A DNA stretch of 64,000 nt from Rhineura floridana (GCF_030035675.1 NC_084486.1:95005527-95069526), one strand, 5' to 3'. Shown: positions 41,543 to 53,525, numbered from the stretch's first letter. The notes: generated from the letters alone by a model not told the origin. Numbers and translations: made by a program.

Positions 41543-42425
41543 AGTTTTGTTTAAGGTTTATTACATCAATGGGTTGGAGACTGCGGTTTAGTTGAGGTCA
41601 GGGAACAGACGGGCAGAGTGGGTGGCCTTGGCCTCCTTGCCCTGCTGCCGAACTCGCTCTGCTGCTTAACTCGCCTTGATGCTTCGTCAGCTGGGGCTCC
41701 CTCTAGCTCGTGGAGCAGGCTCCCTCGCTAGGGTGCTCTGACTTTATATGTGTGGCTGGTTCCTCCCAGCTACTGCTGCCAGCCAATGATGTGTTACTTG
41801 AGGCTGATGGCTATCAGCTGGGGCTTAACTCTTTAGTATTCTCTCAGGCTTCCTTCCTTCCTGAGCGAGGGGCGGGGCTGTTTAAGCTTTTGGCTGCTTT
41901 TAATCTAATCAAGGGGCTGCGCCTTCCAGGCAAGTCTTTTGTGTTTGTTGTTTTCCCACCTAGAACAGCCTGACCTTTTTTAACCTAGGGAAACAGAGCT
42001 TGTGGTTGTGTTTCAGGAAGGCTGAAGCTGCCCTTTTTAGCAAGGACTGAGCTGACTCTCTCCCTGTATGTGTCGGTGGAGTTTCCTTTTCCCCCTTCTC
42101 TCCGACTGGAATTTAGCCTTGTTTACAGTGTCCCCTGAAGCTTTCCTGCTAGGGTGGTGTTGAAAACTAGCTTTCTATAGGCTTCCTTCTCCTAGGATCT
42201 GTCTCCTAAGATATAGGTTCTTTCAGGATTTGGCTCCTAGCTCAGGGTGACCTTGGGCTGCCCTTATTACTTATTGCTCTGAGCTGTTTTACTTCAATTA
42301 AATAATGGAATAAATGGGAGCTACTTACCCTCTTTTCGCTCTGCTGCTTAACTCGCCTTGACGCTTTGTCAGCTGGGGCCTTGATGCTTCGTCAGCTGGG
42401 GCTCCCTCTAGCTCGTGGAGCAGGC
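41543..42425 (-). promoter_or_regulatory. CR1 5' UTR with a duplicated promoter-like block
   Basis: A block of about 67 bp (containing gctgcttaactcgccttga and ctccctctagctcgtggagc) occurs at about 41655-41721 and again at about 42337-42425, roughly 680 bp apart. The distal copy has an extra 22-bp tandem unit (ttga-gctt-gtcagctggggc). This resembles monomer-type 5' UTRs, where each unit may carry promoter activity. The exact 5' end of the element is uncertain. Confidence 0.55.
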
Positions 42426-42465
42426 TTAAATATCAAGTGCTTAAATATCAAGTGCTGAGGAGGCG

Positions 42466-42850
42466 GAAATGGAAATGGACTGCCTTCAAGTTGATCTCGA
42501 CTTATGGCTACCCTATGAATAGGGTGTTCATGGTAAGTGGTATTCAGAGGGGGGTTACCATTGCCTCCCTCTGAGGCTAGTCCTCCCCAGCTGGCCAGGG
42601 CCTGCTCAGCTTGCTACAGCTGCACAAGCCAGCCCCTTCCTTGTCCGCAACTGCCAGCTGGGCTCCTTGGGACTATGCAGCTTTCCCATGGCTGCACAGG
42701 TGGCAGGGCATGTAACCCCTGAGCCACTCACTGTGGGGGTGATCTTTAGCTGGCCCTTGGCACCCAGGAGACACGAGCGGGGATTTGAACTCACAGACTT
42801 TGGACTACCAGACAGGCTTTCCTCCCCACTGTGCTATACCAGCTGTGAGC
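42466..42850 (-). mobile_element. tRNA-derived SINE, family S2 (long form)
   Basis: The minus strand has head gctggtatagcacagtgggg and B box gagttcaaatcccc. The body includes gggttacatgccctgcc, and the tail gtcgagatcaacttgaaggc is shared with the copies at 35090 and 53034. It sits directly upstream of the CR1 5' end. Confidence 0.8.
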
Positions 42851-43243
42851 CTGCCAAAATTAAGCTGACTGATAAAATAAGTAATTCTATTGAATTTGAG
42901 AGGCCTGCATCATCAAGGATTTTTATTATTCATTCATCAGTCCAAATTAAAAGACTGAGCAAGAAACATATTGTACAATATTCTGTGTAAGTCAGATTTA
43001 TCATTTTCAAGATCTAAAAATGCCTAAGGAGCTCAGGAACATCCAGCTACCAAAATGCCAGAGTACCAACTGATGAAGACCTTTACAGGTTGAAACACAT
43101 TTGGGAAAGATCTAGTACAAGATTTGAATGCAAGGATTGTATTAAGGATATTGTATTGTCATACATGATGGTTTTTAATAATGTTTTGATTGCTAGCTCT
43201 TATATAATAAAATTACATTTAATATTTTAGATGTTCTAATTGA
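42851..43243. other. Intergenic, no recognised genes
   Basis: No supported feature was seen. Confidence 0.4.
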
Positions 43244-43462
43244 TACATTACCGAGCCCATTTGAGTTTTTCAAAAATTAAAAATGTCTTCATCAACCAGC
43301 GAAAGGCAGCCAAAGAGGGAGCCATCCGTGCTTCAAAGGACACAGTGTCCCTCCACGGTGCAGCTGCTGAAAAGGCCCTAGTTGGAGAGCTCCATAGTAA
43401 ATGGCGCCGCATGCCCAAATGGGACATTGCATCAAGCACACAGGAAGTAAAATTCAACAAAC
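43244..43462 (-). mobile_element. L2-type ORF C-terminal fragment
   Basis: The minus strand reads PTRAFSAAAPWRD and PSLAAFRWLMKTFLIFEK, parallel to RAFSVAAPTLWN and PSLDTFRRALKTWLF in the L2 fragment at 31.1 kb. It is decayed. Confidence 0.6.
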
Positions 43463-43544
43463 CAAATAATGCACCATTGAAGATCGGCCTCGTTTCCCTG
43501 TGGCCGCAGAAACAGCAAGGGAATCTGTGCTAAATGAACAAAAC

Positions 43545-43745
43545 TGTTTATTAATTCCATTTATAGCCCATTCCTCCCCCAAGGGGCTCAGATTGATGTT
43601 TTAGCCCTGCAACAACCAGACCTATGTTGAAAGTTAAGCGGAAAAGCAATGACTTACTTGCCCAAGTCCACCACACAAACTTCAGAATTTAACAGAGGTT
43701 ACATAACTAAGTAGGGATTTGAACCAAAGAGATTCAGGTGTTCTT
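43545..43745 (-). repeat. Possible old tRNA-derived SINE
   Basis: Minus strand: ggttcaaatccctac (B-box-like), aagtaagtcattgctttt and gagccccttgggggagg, in the order seen in MIR/CORE-type SINEs. It is strongly diverged. Confidence 0.35.
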
Positions 43746-45224
43746 CCTTCATGTGATTTCAATTGCATTAAGGGGGCCTCCAGCCACTGCTGTGTCCTTG
43801 TCACCACCTTCACAGTCCTCCATGTATTAGAGGCTGAACCTTTGCAACAGTCAGTTTTCTCTACCCATGTCGGCTCCCCACATTATCTAGAACCCTGGTC
43901 TTCCATGGGTTTAAATCACATAAGAGCTCTCCATGAATAGAGAGCTGGTGCTACACTGCAGAAGATCAGCCCCAACATGTAGAGATCTGTGGAGCCAGTG
44001 ACAGGGATGAAACAGATGGCATGGGGCCAGGGAGTGCACTCCACTATAACCCCTCATGCAATTGGAATCATGGGGGGGGGGCGTGAATAGGGCTAAGGAT
44101 GTATTCATTTCTTACATCTAAGACATACTTAAAGTGCATTAACAGGATTTTCCAGCAGCAAACGTGGGACATTTGGATGGCTCTCCTCCTCTTAACATGC
44201 AAATGTGTTGGTGATGCATTCACTAGAGCAGCATTAATCCAGCGCACCTCTTAGGACTGGATTGTAAGAAAGCGTGTTCAGAATGGCAAGTAGCATGGTC
44301 TATAAGAGAAGTTAATATATCCATCTTTTCTACAGGAGACACAAACTCTTCAAGTAGTTATAAAATATGGAGCATTATAGACTGTCATTGACTTTGACCA
44401 AAGAACTGTAAGGAACTGTATTTGGAATTACAAATTGGACTATAAGATAAGAGCTCTATTGCAATCTCTATGCAATTAAAAGCCTTGGTCTCCCTTTCTG
44501 TAGTGACAAGGTTATTGCTCTTCTATCGATGAGCAGAGATGAATGAGGCTCTGGATTAATAGCCCTAAGATTTATGACATGGTCCTGGCCCAAATATTAG
44601 CAGAGCACTCTTGGTGAGATATGCCCCTGAACAAACTTGATAGCATTTCTCCTTTCCTGTATTTTTCAGGGTCTGCATTATTTTGGTGAATTTTGTTCTG
44701 TTTCCGGTGGTGGACAGTATCGCTTTTTGATTATTTAATTTCCACCATCGTTTATATTCTTTGCAAGGGTTTCATTGGTAGACCCAGCCTTCTACAGAGA
44801 AAGAAATGCCAATTGGGAAAATGAAATGCATGCAGAAATATTGTTAAACAGTCAGGCAGATTCACACACTGACTGCAAATCAGTACAGCCTAATTAGTGT
44901 TGAATATCAACCTATGCCAATTCACACCAGGAGAAGATGGGCTCGTAATGTCTGCCTAAAGATACAGTGATGATTTAGCAGCAGCCATTTGAGACACTCT
45001 GTTGAACAGATTCATAAGTTGCTGCCAGGGGCAGCCCAAGATACTTTGCTGCTTGATGTCAAGGGATGGAATGGTGCCCCTAATTTCACATGCAGAAAAT
45101 GACCAGAATGGTACTTGAATCTTACTTCAACCCTGGTGATAAGACAGCATCCTCCACTACACCTGAGGACAGCAAGCTAACTAGTGCATGGTAGGCTGCA
45201 CAGGACACACACTTCTGTCCTCCA
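43746..45224. other. Intergenic, no recognised genes
   Basis: No supported gene. It includes a G9 run near 44073. Confidence 0.4.
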
Positions 45225-45300
45225 ACACCTTACTGCCACCACCTGCTGCCTGAGAGTTGTCTCACTCTGCCTAATGGTAGAGCTACCTCTGATTGTTGCC
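45225..45300 (-). repeat. Unclassified dispersed repeat (shared with 15285)
   Basis: It contains acctgctgcctgagagttgt and ctctgcctaatggtagagct, the reverse complement of the block at 15300-15355. Confidence 0.4.
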
Positions 45301-45655
45301 TATCTCCTCCGTGGCTTCAGAATGTTGGAATTTCAGCCCTGATACAAGCTGGCCAAAGCAATGGCCTCACAGTGCTTCATGGTAAGATGGGTCCTGGATA
45401 CCTCTCACTCTTAGCAAATGACATCGGGGAGGCCCTGATACCTATGTGCTAGCTCCACCAGTGACTTGTCTTTCCATGTTAAAGGAAGACAAAGGGTTTT
45501 ACCCCCTGAACATTAGTTAGAACAGGAATGTGAGGCCATTATCTAAGATGAATTCTTAGATATTGTACTGATAGTACTCCATCACTGCTTGTGGGCTTCC
45601 TATTGGAATCTGTATTGAAATCAGACAAAAACTATAATCAGCTCAGTGTGTATAC

Positions 45656-45791
45656 CGGGGTGGCTAATCTGTGCCCCTTCAGATGTTGATGGATTCCAGC
45701 ACCTATCTGCCCAGCCAGCATAGCCAATGACTTGGGATGATGGGAGTTACAATTCAGCAACATCTGAAGGGGCACAGGTTAGCCACCTCTG
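45656..45791. mobile_element. Palindromic hAT-like MITE with 8-bp TSD
   Basis: It runs from CGGGGTGGCTAATCTGTG to CACAGGTTAGCCACCTCTG. The flanks gtgtatac (45648-45655) and gtgtacac (45792-45799) match at 7 of 8 positions. Confidence 0.8.
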
Positions 45792-47029
45792 GTGTACACA
45801 CATCTTTATAGTGCCAGTATCAGCCAATTATCCTATTGGTGTTTGGGTATGATATGTCCTGCTAAGGTTGAGGGAAAGGCAAGGAAATCCATTGCAATGT
45901 TTTCTAAAGCAATAATCTGTATTGCTTCAATACTTCTTCACTTGCTTATAGTTCTTCATATGGAATGAAACATTAGGCAGATTAGACCAGGAAATGAAAC
46001 TTTTTCAGGAGGAGACTGAAGTTAGGGCATGACCATCTGTGCAAGATAGCCAAAGTAATTATGGGTGGTGCAATAAGAGCATAAGAGCTGTACCACTGCA
46101 TCCTGGGTGAAATGAAATACAAACAATGAGGCTTATCACCTCTATCAGGATTTCAAGGAGGTTTGCAAATACCAGCTCAAAGAGAAAGTAAGACAGCAAG
46201 AATTGTTTTAGGAACACCAGTTAGCAAAGGATGCAAAAACTGGTGAAGCTAACAGAACCAACAATGGAAGTTCTTTTCACTGGTTTGAAATTCACACCTG
46301 AAGGACACCTCTTCAACTGAAGTGCTAGAATGACTTGGGTTAATGCCACTGTTGCCTTCCTCCTCTTCCATTACCAGCCATCATCAGTATTCTTGCAAAT
46401 AAATATCTACGACTGAGCTGGAGCTATGCATTGTTTTTCAGAAAGGTTTTTGGCAATATTAAAAATGTCCCACTCTTTCAGTGTTTCAGTGGGGATTTTT
46501 TGGGTGGTGATGTTTGCAAAAGTGTTGTTTTGTATTACCATCCCATGTTTTCCCAATTGGCTTTATTTGCACTCAGTGACATCATCACATAGTCAAATCT
46601 AACTGGCTATGCAGTATAGTGACATCATCCCACTCACTTGGTAATCCCTGTTTGGTTTATATCTGCCATGTGTCTTAATCCAGGATGCATTGCCCTTATT
46701 CTTGCTTGACTTGGCTTTCATTGGTATCTCATAGCCAGCATAATTATGATGAGGTATCTACAAACAGCTATACTTTCTCCCCCTTTCCATAGAAGTGGAT
46801 GAAATTTGCAGACATATCCCTCAGAATAGATTGATCATGTCAGATTGTAGGCAGATATAACCATGTGCTTTCATGCAGGATGCTTATATATAGATATATA
46901 TTTTATTTTGTTGGTTTTTAAAAAAAAAAAAACCTAAGGAAAAGTCCTTTTTGAATTTTCATGGCAGAACTTGATGAAATTTGCTGACATAGTCATGCCT
47001 TCTGAGGGAATGAAGGCATGAGGACCGAA
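45792..47029. other. Intergenic, no recognised genes
   Basis: No supported feature was seen. Confidence 0.4.
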
Positions 47030-47376
47030 ACAGCCATCCATTGAAATTCTCACTTACCCAAATTTTGAGATGCAGTTCTCCAACTAAGCAATGTTTGCAA
47101 AATGCATATGTTAGGGGAAAGAGTACATAAAAATGAATATATTAGTGAAAATAACATACAAAAATGCATTATATTAGAAGAAATTGCTTGCAACAATGGC
47201 ACATTAGTAAAAATGCATACAAAAATGTGTTTAGTAGGAGAAATTCTCACTAAAATGCCGGAGAATTTTCATGAGTTTTTTTAATGCATATTGCTGCAGA
47301 AATGTGGAGAACCAGGTTTAACATGGGAAAAATGAGAAACTAAGAGAACAGAAGCTGACAGACCCTTCCATTCCTG
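47030..47376 (+). mobile_element. AT-rich hAT-like element (family A), 5'-incomplete
   Basis: It shares the family body (gcagttctccaactaagcaa, aaataacatacaaaaatgca, gtaggagaaattc) and nearly the family end (cccttccattcct). The left third is missing. Confidence 0.7.
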
Positions 47377-47789
47377 GGGATGAGGGTAGGCTTCTGTCCC
47401 CCCCTTTTATATATATACATATATAGTGGGGAACTCTATATTGATTTACATAGGGGAAGACAGAGATATATATTTTAAACAAAACAGTTTTTTAATCCCT
47501 TCTCCCCAAGACATTGTGAATGGAATGCCTTGGGAAAATAATTCACTGTGATTAAAAACTAGACTTGCCCATCAAAAAAAGAGATTGTCTCATCACTTTA
47601 CCTTCTCCCCTCTCATGCTCCAGGCATTTCCCCAGTCATCCTGGTTTCAATTCTTAAAAAGAACAAAAACTGTCATGCAGCTTTTGGACAGTCAAGTTCA
47701 GAGAGTGACTTAAAAGCACACTCTGATGTAGAAACATTAGAATCACCCCTATTCGCCTAGTAATGTTAAGTACACCCAGAGCCAACGTA

Positions 47790-48655
47790 AATTCTTAATC
47801 ACTATGGCTTCTAGCAGTGAATTCCAAAGTTTAACTATGTGCTATATGAATAAGTACTTCCTTTTCTCTGTTCTGAATCCCTAAGGAGGGAGAAAAACCT
47901 CTGTCCCCTACTTTCCACAACATGCATAGTTTTACGCACCTTTATCACCTTCCCCCTTATGCACCTTTTTTCTAAACTAAAAAGCCCCAAATGTTGTAGC
48001 GTTTCCTTTCTAGGGAGTAGCTCCAGTCCCCTGATCATTTTAGTTGCCCTTTTTGCATCTTTTCCACCTGTACAGTATCCTTTGTAACAGCCTTTGCCAA
48101 CCTGGTGCCCTCCAGATATTTTGGACTACAACTCCCATCAGCCCCAGTCAGCTTGCCAAAATATCTGGAGAGCACCCAGTTGGCAAAGGCTGCTTTTTAA
48201 AGTATGGTAACCAGAACTGTCCACAGTATTCCATGTGCAGTCACACCTTAGGTGTTTATAATGGCATTATAATACTGGCAGATTTATTTTTAATTCCTTT
48301 TCTAATGATTCCTGACACGGAGTTTGCCTTTTTCACAGCAGCAGCACATCAGTTCGACATTTTCACTGAGCTACCCATAACAATTCAGGATATCTTTTCT
48401 GGTCAGTCACTGCCAGCTCAGTCACTCTCAGCGTGTAAGTGAAGTTGGAGGCCCCCCTCTCCCACCATGTCTGTTACTTTACACTTTTTAAATATTGATA
48501 CACATTTGCTATTTTATTGTCCATTAAGCACTTTGGAGAAATCCTTTTGGAGCTCCTTACAAGCGCTTTTGTGTTAAACCAGCTAAAATAATCTGGTGTT
48601 ATCAGCAAACTTGGCCACCTCACTCTAGGTCATTTATGAAAAAGTTTAAAAGCAC
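47790..48655 (-). mobile_element. Decayed CR1 ORF2 fragment
   Basis: The copy parallels 37810-38600 of the intact CR1 (catagttttacgcacctt, aaactaaaaagccccaaatg, atcagcaaacttggccacct). It carries a nested MITE at 48086-48196 and is cut near 48655 by another insertion. CR1 similarity resumes at about 49183. Confidence 0.8.
48086..48196. mobile_element. hAT-like MITE nested in CR1
   Basis: It runs from CAGCCTTTGCCAACCTGG to TTGGCAAAGGCTG with the interior ctacaactcccatcagcccc. The flanks ctttgtaa and ctttttaa match at 7 of 8 positions. Confidence 0.8.
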
Positions 48656-49182
48656 TTTGGCCCTTCAGACGTTGCTGTATGACAAGCCAGAGTATAGTCA
48701 TCTGGGGGTTCAAGGGGTCTTAGACACCTTACTTTTTTGGGAGCAGAGTCCCTATGTCTCCAGCATCCTACGAACCAATCAGCATGAAAGGGGAATGTGT
48801 TAGCCACTCAGAAGAGTCTAGCATGCTTCATTGTCCTTTCCTGCTGATTGGAGCCAATCAGAGTGAAAGGAGGTGAGTCAGCACTGAGAAGACTCTTCTC
48901 AGTACCTAACACTCTCCCCTTTTGTGGATATTGGCACCTAGGAATATCTGTTGTTGTGGGAAAAGGTATTGACAAGGAGCTCATTCTCAACTCAGCAGCA
49001 AAAAAGGGGGGAGGGTTGTGACTATAACTAACATGAAGGGACCCTGTACTTCTGAATTTGGCAGTACACCAGTGATGACAAGTCCTATCATCCCTGGCCA
49101 TTGGCCATGCTTGCTGGGGCTGATGGGATTTGTCATTCAGCAACATCTGGAGGGCCAAAGGTTCCCCAGCCCTGGGTTAGTG
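48656..49182. mobile_element. Probable larger hAT-like insertion interrupting CR1
   Basis: The left edge has cccttcagacgttgctgtat. The right edge has the approximate inverse, cagcaacatctggagggcca. Between them is a GC-moderate stretch with no coding motif, containing the repeated phrase ccaatcag. CR1 sequence lies on both sides. Confidence 0.45.
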
Positions 49183-49330
49183 AGACAGGACATATTTTTG
49201 CAGAAGCCCTGTTGATCCTGTGGCAATATTTAATTGTGTGTTGTTTGGAGAAAATCAGCCTCTTTGGGTTTTCCATTTACCATTTGCTTTTAATGTTCCT
49301 TTCCCCTCTGTCTATTGGTCAGAAGAGAAC
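49183..49330 (-). mobile_element. Decayed CR1 fragment (continuation)
   Basis: The block tagtgagacaggacatattt and gcagaagccctgttg matches 38775-38810 of the intact CR1 (gagacaggactttcccttgc, agaagccatgctg). Confidence 0.55.
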
Positions 49331-51614
49331 CCATCTGCCAAATGTGTTTTTTACTTTCATCATTCATGATTTTTGGGAGCTCTGCCAACTTACACCAGCT
49401 GTGGATCAGACCCAAAGATTTCAAAGGGCAGCTTTCTGCATTTTTGTTTTGTTTTTGTGAGTTATTGAATAGAGAATATGCTGCAAGTCACACCACATAT
49501 TAACATCTTCAATTTGCATGAACTGCATTTTCACACCGAGTGCTGGCCTACCCCAATCCCAGTGGCATGTGCCAGTAATAGGATTTCATTGTCTCGTGGC
49601 TGTTTTGGAATCTCATCTTTGCAGAAAGAGAGAAATTCATTTTGGATTAAGCTTTTGTTCCTTTCTATTTCTCTTGTGGGAAAGCTAAATTTGTTTTCTA
49701 ATGCCATTACAAACAAATCTTTGTGTAGAGGAATTATCAGGGCACCTGTTTCTCCATTTAAACTCGATTAAAAGTAAGTTCCCTCCCTTCAGTGTGTACT
49801 TTTTTGACATTGTCTTCTATGGATTTACACATTCATGGTTCTTTTCAGTTATTCTCTTCAATTCTGTAATCTCTTTGCTTCCTTTCCTTTTCTTTGATGT
49901 GTTTTAAATGCTGAGTACATCAAGAACATGGAATAATTGTAATGTGCACTTTATTAATTCTAAGCTTTAAAACAAGCCCTGGATCATAGGTAGTATTCAT
50001 TGAATTTATTCATCTTTAAAAAAAAAAGAAAGAAAAAGCCCCAAACCAAACCAAACCTAATTTTGCGACAAGGAAATTCAGCTCACAAGAAAACCCAGAT
50101 TCTGACTCCAGAAGATATAAAAAAACAAGAACAATCTTGTTATTGCAAGCTTATGTATTGTTGCTATTTTGTGGTGGGATTCAATCATATACTGGCAAAT
50201 TCAGGTTGCACAATTGAAATTGATTTGGAGATCTTGCACAACAAATCCGCTTCCCCAAAAGATCAGATTTCTTTGAGATAAGGAAAGTGACAGGAACATG
50301 CACTGTAAAGTGTGGAATAACACTTGCTTGGTGGCCATTGTGTATCCTCCCAGAAAACCAACTAGAATTAATGCTCAATAAATAGCCAGCACTGTTTAAC
50401 CTCCCTGCAAACAAATCAGGATGATCAATAAACAGGTCATCTGGAAGTGATCATAGTCTAAGGTTGCCAGGTTGCAACCTGGAGATCCTTTAGAATCCCA
50501 GATACGTGAAATATATGTCTCATCTCAGCTGTTCATTTCCTGTTTCTGTCCTCGTCTCCCTTCCTCACCTTTGTAAAGAGGCAGATTCGAGGTATGCCAC
50601 ACTGAAAATGGGGGCAGAAGCAGGCAACATGGCTGAGGAAGGAACCAGTGGAAGAAGCCATGGCTGCCTTGTCTTCCACTTCAGTGAGAAATGTAATGGT
50701 ATGGCATAGATTGCTGGGTTGCAATGTGGCAGTCTTACTATAGACACACACATTGTTCTTTTGTGCAACAAGAAGAGATGGCCATTTCTCTCGGTTTGCT
50801 AACATCCCTAAGAGAGGGCCAAAAGAAACTGTGAGAGCCGGAAACTTCAAGGGTATACTGTTGCTTTGGGGGAACTGGTGATATTAGTACTGCCTGTCAG
50901 TGTATCTAAACCTGCCTGCTTCCAGCTGTTCTGCTTCTACATTTGCAGATTAAGAGCGTGCTATAAAAAGAACCATAACTTCAGCACTCTCATCACAAAG
51001 AAACTGGCTTCACCTGGGACCTGGAACTCCAGGCAGTGGGGAGCAACAAACAATACACAACTTTAGGGTTGAGTGGACTCTCGTGTTGCAGATGAGCACA
51101 TGGTGAAGAGATTGCAGATGGCATTCTTAGCCCTTAGTGCTCTTCAGCATTTAATGAGGTAACTGAGAAATTGACTCAACTCATCACAAGCTGAAAAGCA
51201 CTTGGGGGAAATGTCTCCTCCACGTGGACCTTCACAAAGGCAAGGTGTACTAAGAGAAATGAGGAGTGTAGAGGGCTAGTTAGGATTTGGGCAGTTGTCA
51301 GCAACTAGATTGGCTTGCAGGGCAATTCAAAGAGTAGCACAGAGGCAATAAATTCAGTTCCTTCACCACTGCCGTGCAAATTTACTTGCTTTCATCCTTA
51401 GCATATACTCAAACTTGTGGACACTGAAAGGCTCAGGCTAGCATGTTGCTGCCTTGTGTAGAAAAGGAAAGAAGCAGAGAGGAAATACATGAGCAGTAGG
51501 GCAGGGGAAAAGATCTTTTGGATTCCTGTCAGTTTTCCCTCCCTGTAGGAGCCTGCTTCTTGCTTGGGGATGATAAGCTCCATTTGGAATGACATCAGAT
51601 GGACACAGCACATG
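49331..51614. other. Intergenic, no recognised genes
   Basis: Several short frames lack known motifs. No clear repeat was identified. Confidence 0.4.
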
Positions 51615-52055
51615 TAGGAATGGGGCAGGGGGGAGGGAAATTCAATTGGTTTGGATTTTAATGTGAATCAACCTAATTCTCACTTTCTGAAACAATATGC
51701 AAACTGGAACACAGCTAGCCATCAAAATGCGCATTTCTCCAACTTTTGTGACACAGTTCTCCAACCAAATAATAAGTACACGAATGCACATATTAGGGGA
51801 AGTTATGTATAAAAGGCATACATCAGTAAAAATAACATATAAAATGCATTATATTAAGAAAAGTTGCTTTCAAATATGTGTGTATATCAGCCAAGTTTAT
51901 GTACAAAAATGTGTATATTAGGAGACATTTGCATTAAAATGCCAGCAAATTTTCATGAGATTGCAATCTGATCCAGAAATGTGGAGAACTGAATTTAATA
52001 TTTGGGGAGAGGGGGAATCAAGAGAAACTGAAACTGACAGAATTGCCTAAACCTA
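51615..52055 (+). mobile_element. AT-rich hAT-like element (family A)
   Basis: It runs from TAGGAATGGGGCAG to CCTAAACCTA with the family body throughout. The flanks agcacatg and atcccatg match at 6 of 8 positions. Confidence 0.7.
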
Positions 52056-52063
52056 ATCCCATG

Positions 52064-52859
52064 TGAGTAAAACTGGGCCATCTGGGCAGCTAGTTACCTG
52101 CCACTGGGTTAAGGAAAGGAACAGAGGAATCGGAGCTGGAGAGGGGAACAAAGCTATACAGGGGGTGACTAACTGGTATAATTATGCAGTCTTGTTTTGA
52201 TGTTAAACCAATAAATGTGTCAGTATAGCTATTTGTATTCATGCCTATATTGTAGCTAATATGAAACCCAGAAAGACTGACACTGAGTTGCATTCTTAGT
52301 CAAAACATATCTTGTTTATCAGTTGGCAGCAGAGATAGCCGGTGATAATATTTGGCTTTTTGCTCTAATCAACCATAGTGTAGCACGATCTCTTTAACAT
52401 CTGTTATGTATTGTTTTCTGGCTTGGAAATTAGTGTTCGGAGATGTCATGGTTATTTGTTTTGAGCTGAAGGAATGGATATTGCAACTCTTAGTGATGCT
52501 TAATTAATGCAGCACCACATTCCCTGGGAAATCTATACTCTAAAGAGTGGCTTGTAGCTGCAAAGGCAGTATCACAAGCATTTGGGAGATACATGATATT
52601 TGTGTCAGATTTTTCCATTCATACCCTGGAAAATGGGCACATTATATATAAATATTGATGATGGTGATGGTGAAATCAATCAGTTTGTGAAATCAAAGCC
52701 AACATGGGATAGATAATCTTGTAATGGACTAAATATATTTATAGAGAGATCAAAGTATCAAAGCAATGCATGAAACACATAGATTTGCAGAAAATAATGG
52801 TTTTGTCATTTTACTCTTAGATCAGATAAATCCAACAAAAGAACCACCTTTAGTAAAGG
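52064..52859. other. Intergenic, no recognised genes
   Basis: No supported feature was seen. Confidence 0.4.
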
Positions 52860-53033
52860 CAGGATGAGGTGTGAAAATTGGAGGGAGAAACATCAATAAT
52901 TTAAGATATGCAGACGATACCATATACTTAGCAGAAAATAGTAATGATTTGAAACAAATGCTGATGAAAGTTAAAGAGGAAAGCACAAAGCAGGACTACA
53001 GCTGAATATCAAGAAGACTAAAGTAATGACAAC

Positions 53034-53525
53034 AGAAATGGAAACGGACTGCCTTCAAGTCTTATGGGTCATGGCTACCCTATGAATAGGGTTTTCATGG
53101 TAAGCATTGCCTCCCTCTGAGGCTAGTCCTCCCCAGCTGGCTAGGGCCTGCTCAGCTTGCCACAGCAGCATAAGCCAGCCCCTTCCTTGTTCACAACTGC
53201 CAGCTGGGGGGCAACTGGGCTTCTTGGGTCTATGCAGCTTGCCCACTGCTGCACAGGTAGCAGGGCATGTAACCCCTGAGCAGAGCTTGGAAAAGTTACT
53301 TTTTTAAACAACTCCCATCAGCCCCAGCGAGCATAGCCACTGGATTAGGCTGGTGGGAGTTGTAGTTCAAAAAAGTAACCTTTCCAAGCTCTGTCCCTGA
53401 GCTACTCACTATGAGGGTGATCTTTAGCTGGCTCTTGACACCCAGGATACACGAGCGGGGATTTGAACTCACAGACTCTGGACTCCCAGCCAGACTCTCC
53501 TCCCAACTGTGCTATACCAGCTGTA
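53034..53525 (-). mobile_element. tRNA-derived SINE, family S2 (long form), nested in BovB
   Basis: It is the same as the copy at 42466: head cagctggtatagcacagttg, B box gagttcaaatcccc, tail near 53045. A MITE interrupts it at 53281-53393. Confidence 0.85.
53281..53393. mobile_element. hAT-like MITE, family C, nested in the SINE
   Basis: The ends CAGAGCTTGGAAAAGTTA and AGTAACCTTTCCAAGCTCTG are inverted repeats. The flanks cccctgag (53273-53280) and tccctgag (53394-53401) match at 7 of 8 positions. A second copy is at 55682. Confidence 0.88.

Larger units (their letters stand above)
35481..42425 (-). mobile_element. Near-complete CR1 LINE, interrupted by an L1-like insertion
   Basis: From 5' to 3' on the minus strand: 5' UTR (about 42425-41543), ORF1 (41542-40640), ORF2 (open from 40667 in the -1 frame, annotated from 40520, reaching 37824 and resuming 35883-35689), and a 3' UTR ending in octamer units of cttatgtt type at 35483-35500. 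Without the 1926-bp insertion and duplicated 14 bp it is about 5.0 kb, a full-length CR1. Both ORFs are uninterrupted apart from the insertion. No target duplication was sought successfully, which fits CR1. This is probably a recently active family in this lineage. Confidence 0.93.

Noticed and set aside
41580-42430. CpG-island promoter of a host gene
   Set aside because: The GC-richer stretch coincides with the 5' UTR of the CR1 and has no neighbouring host exon.
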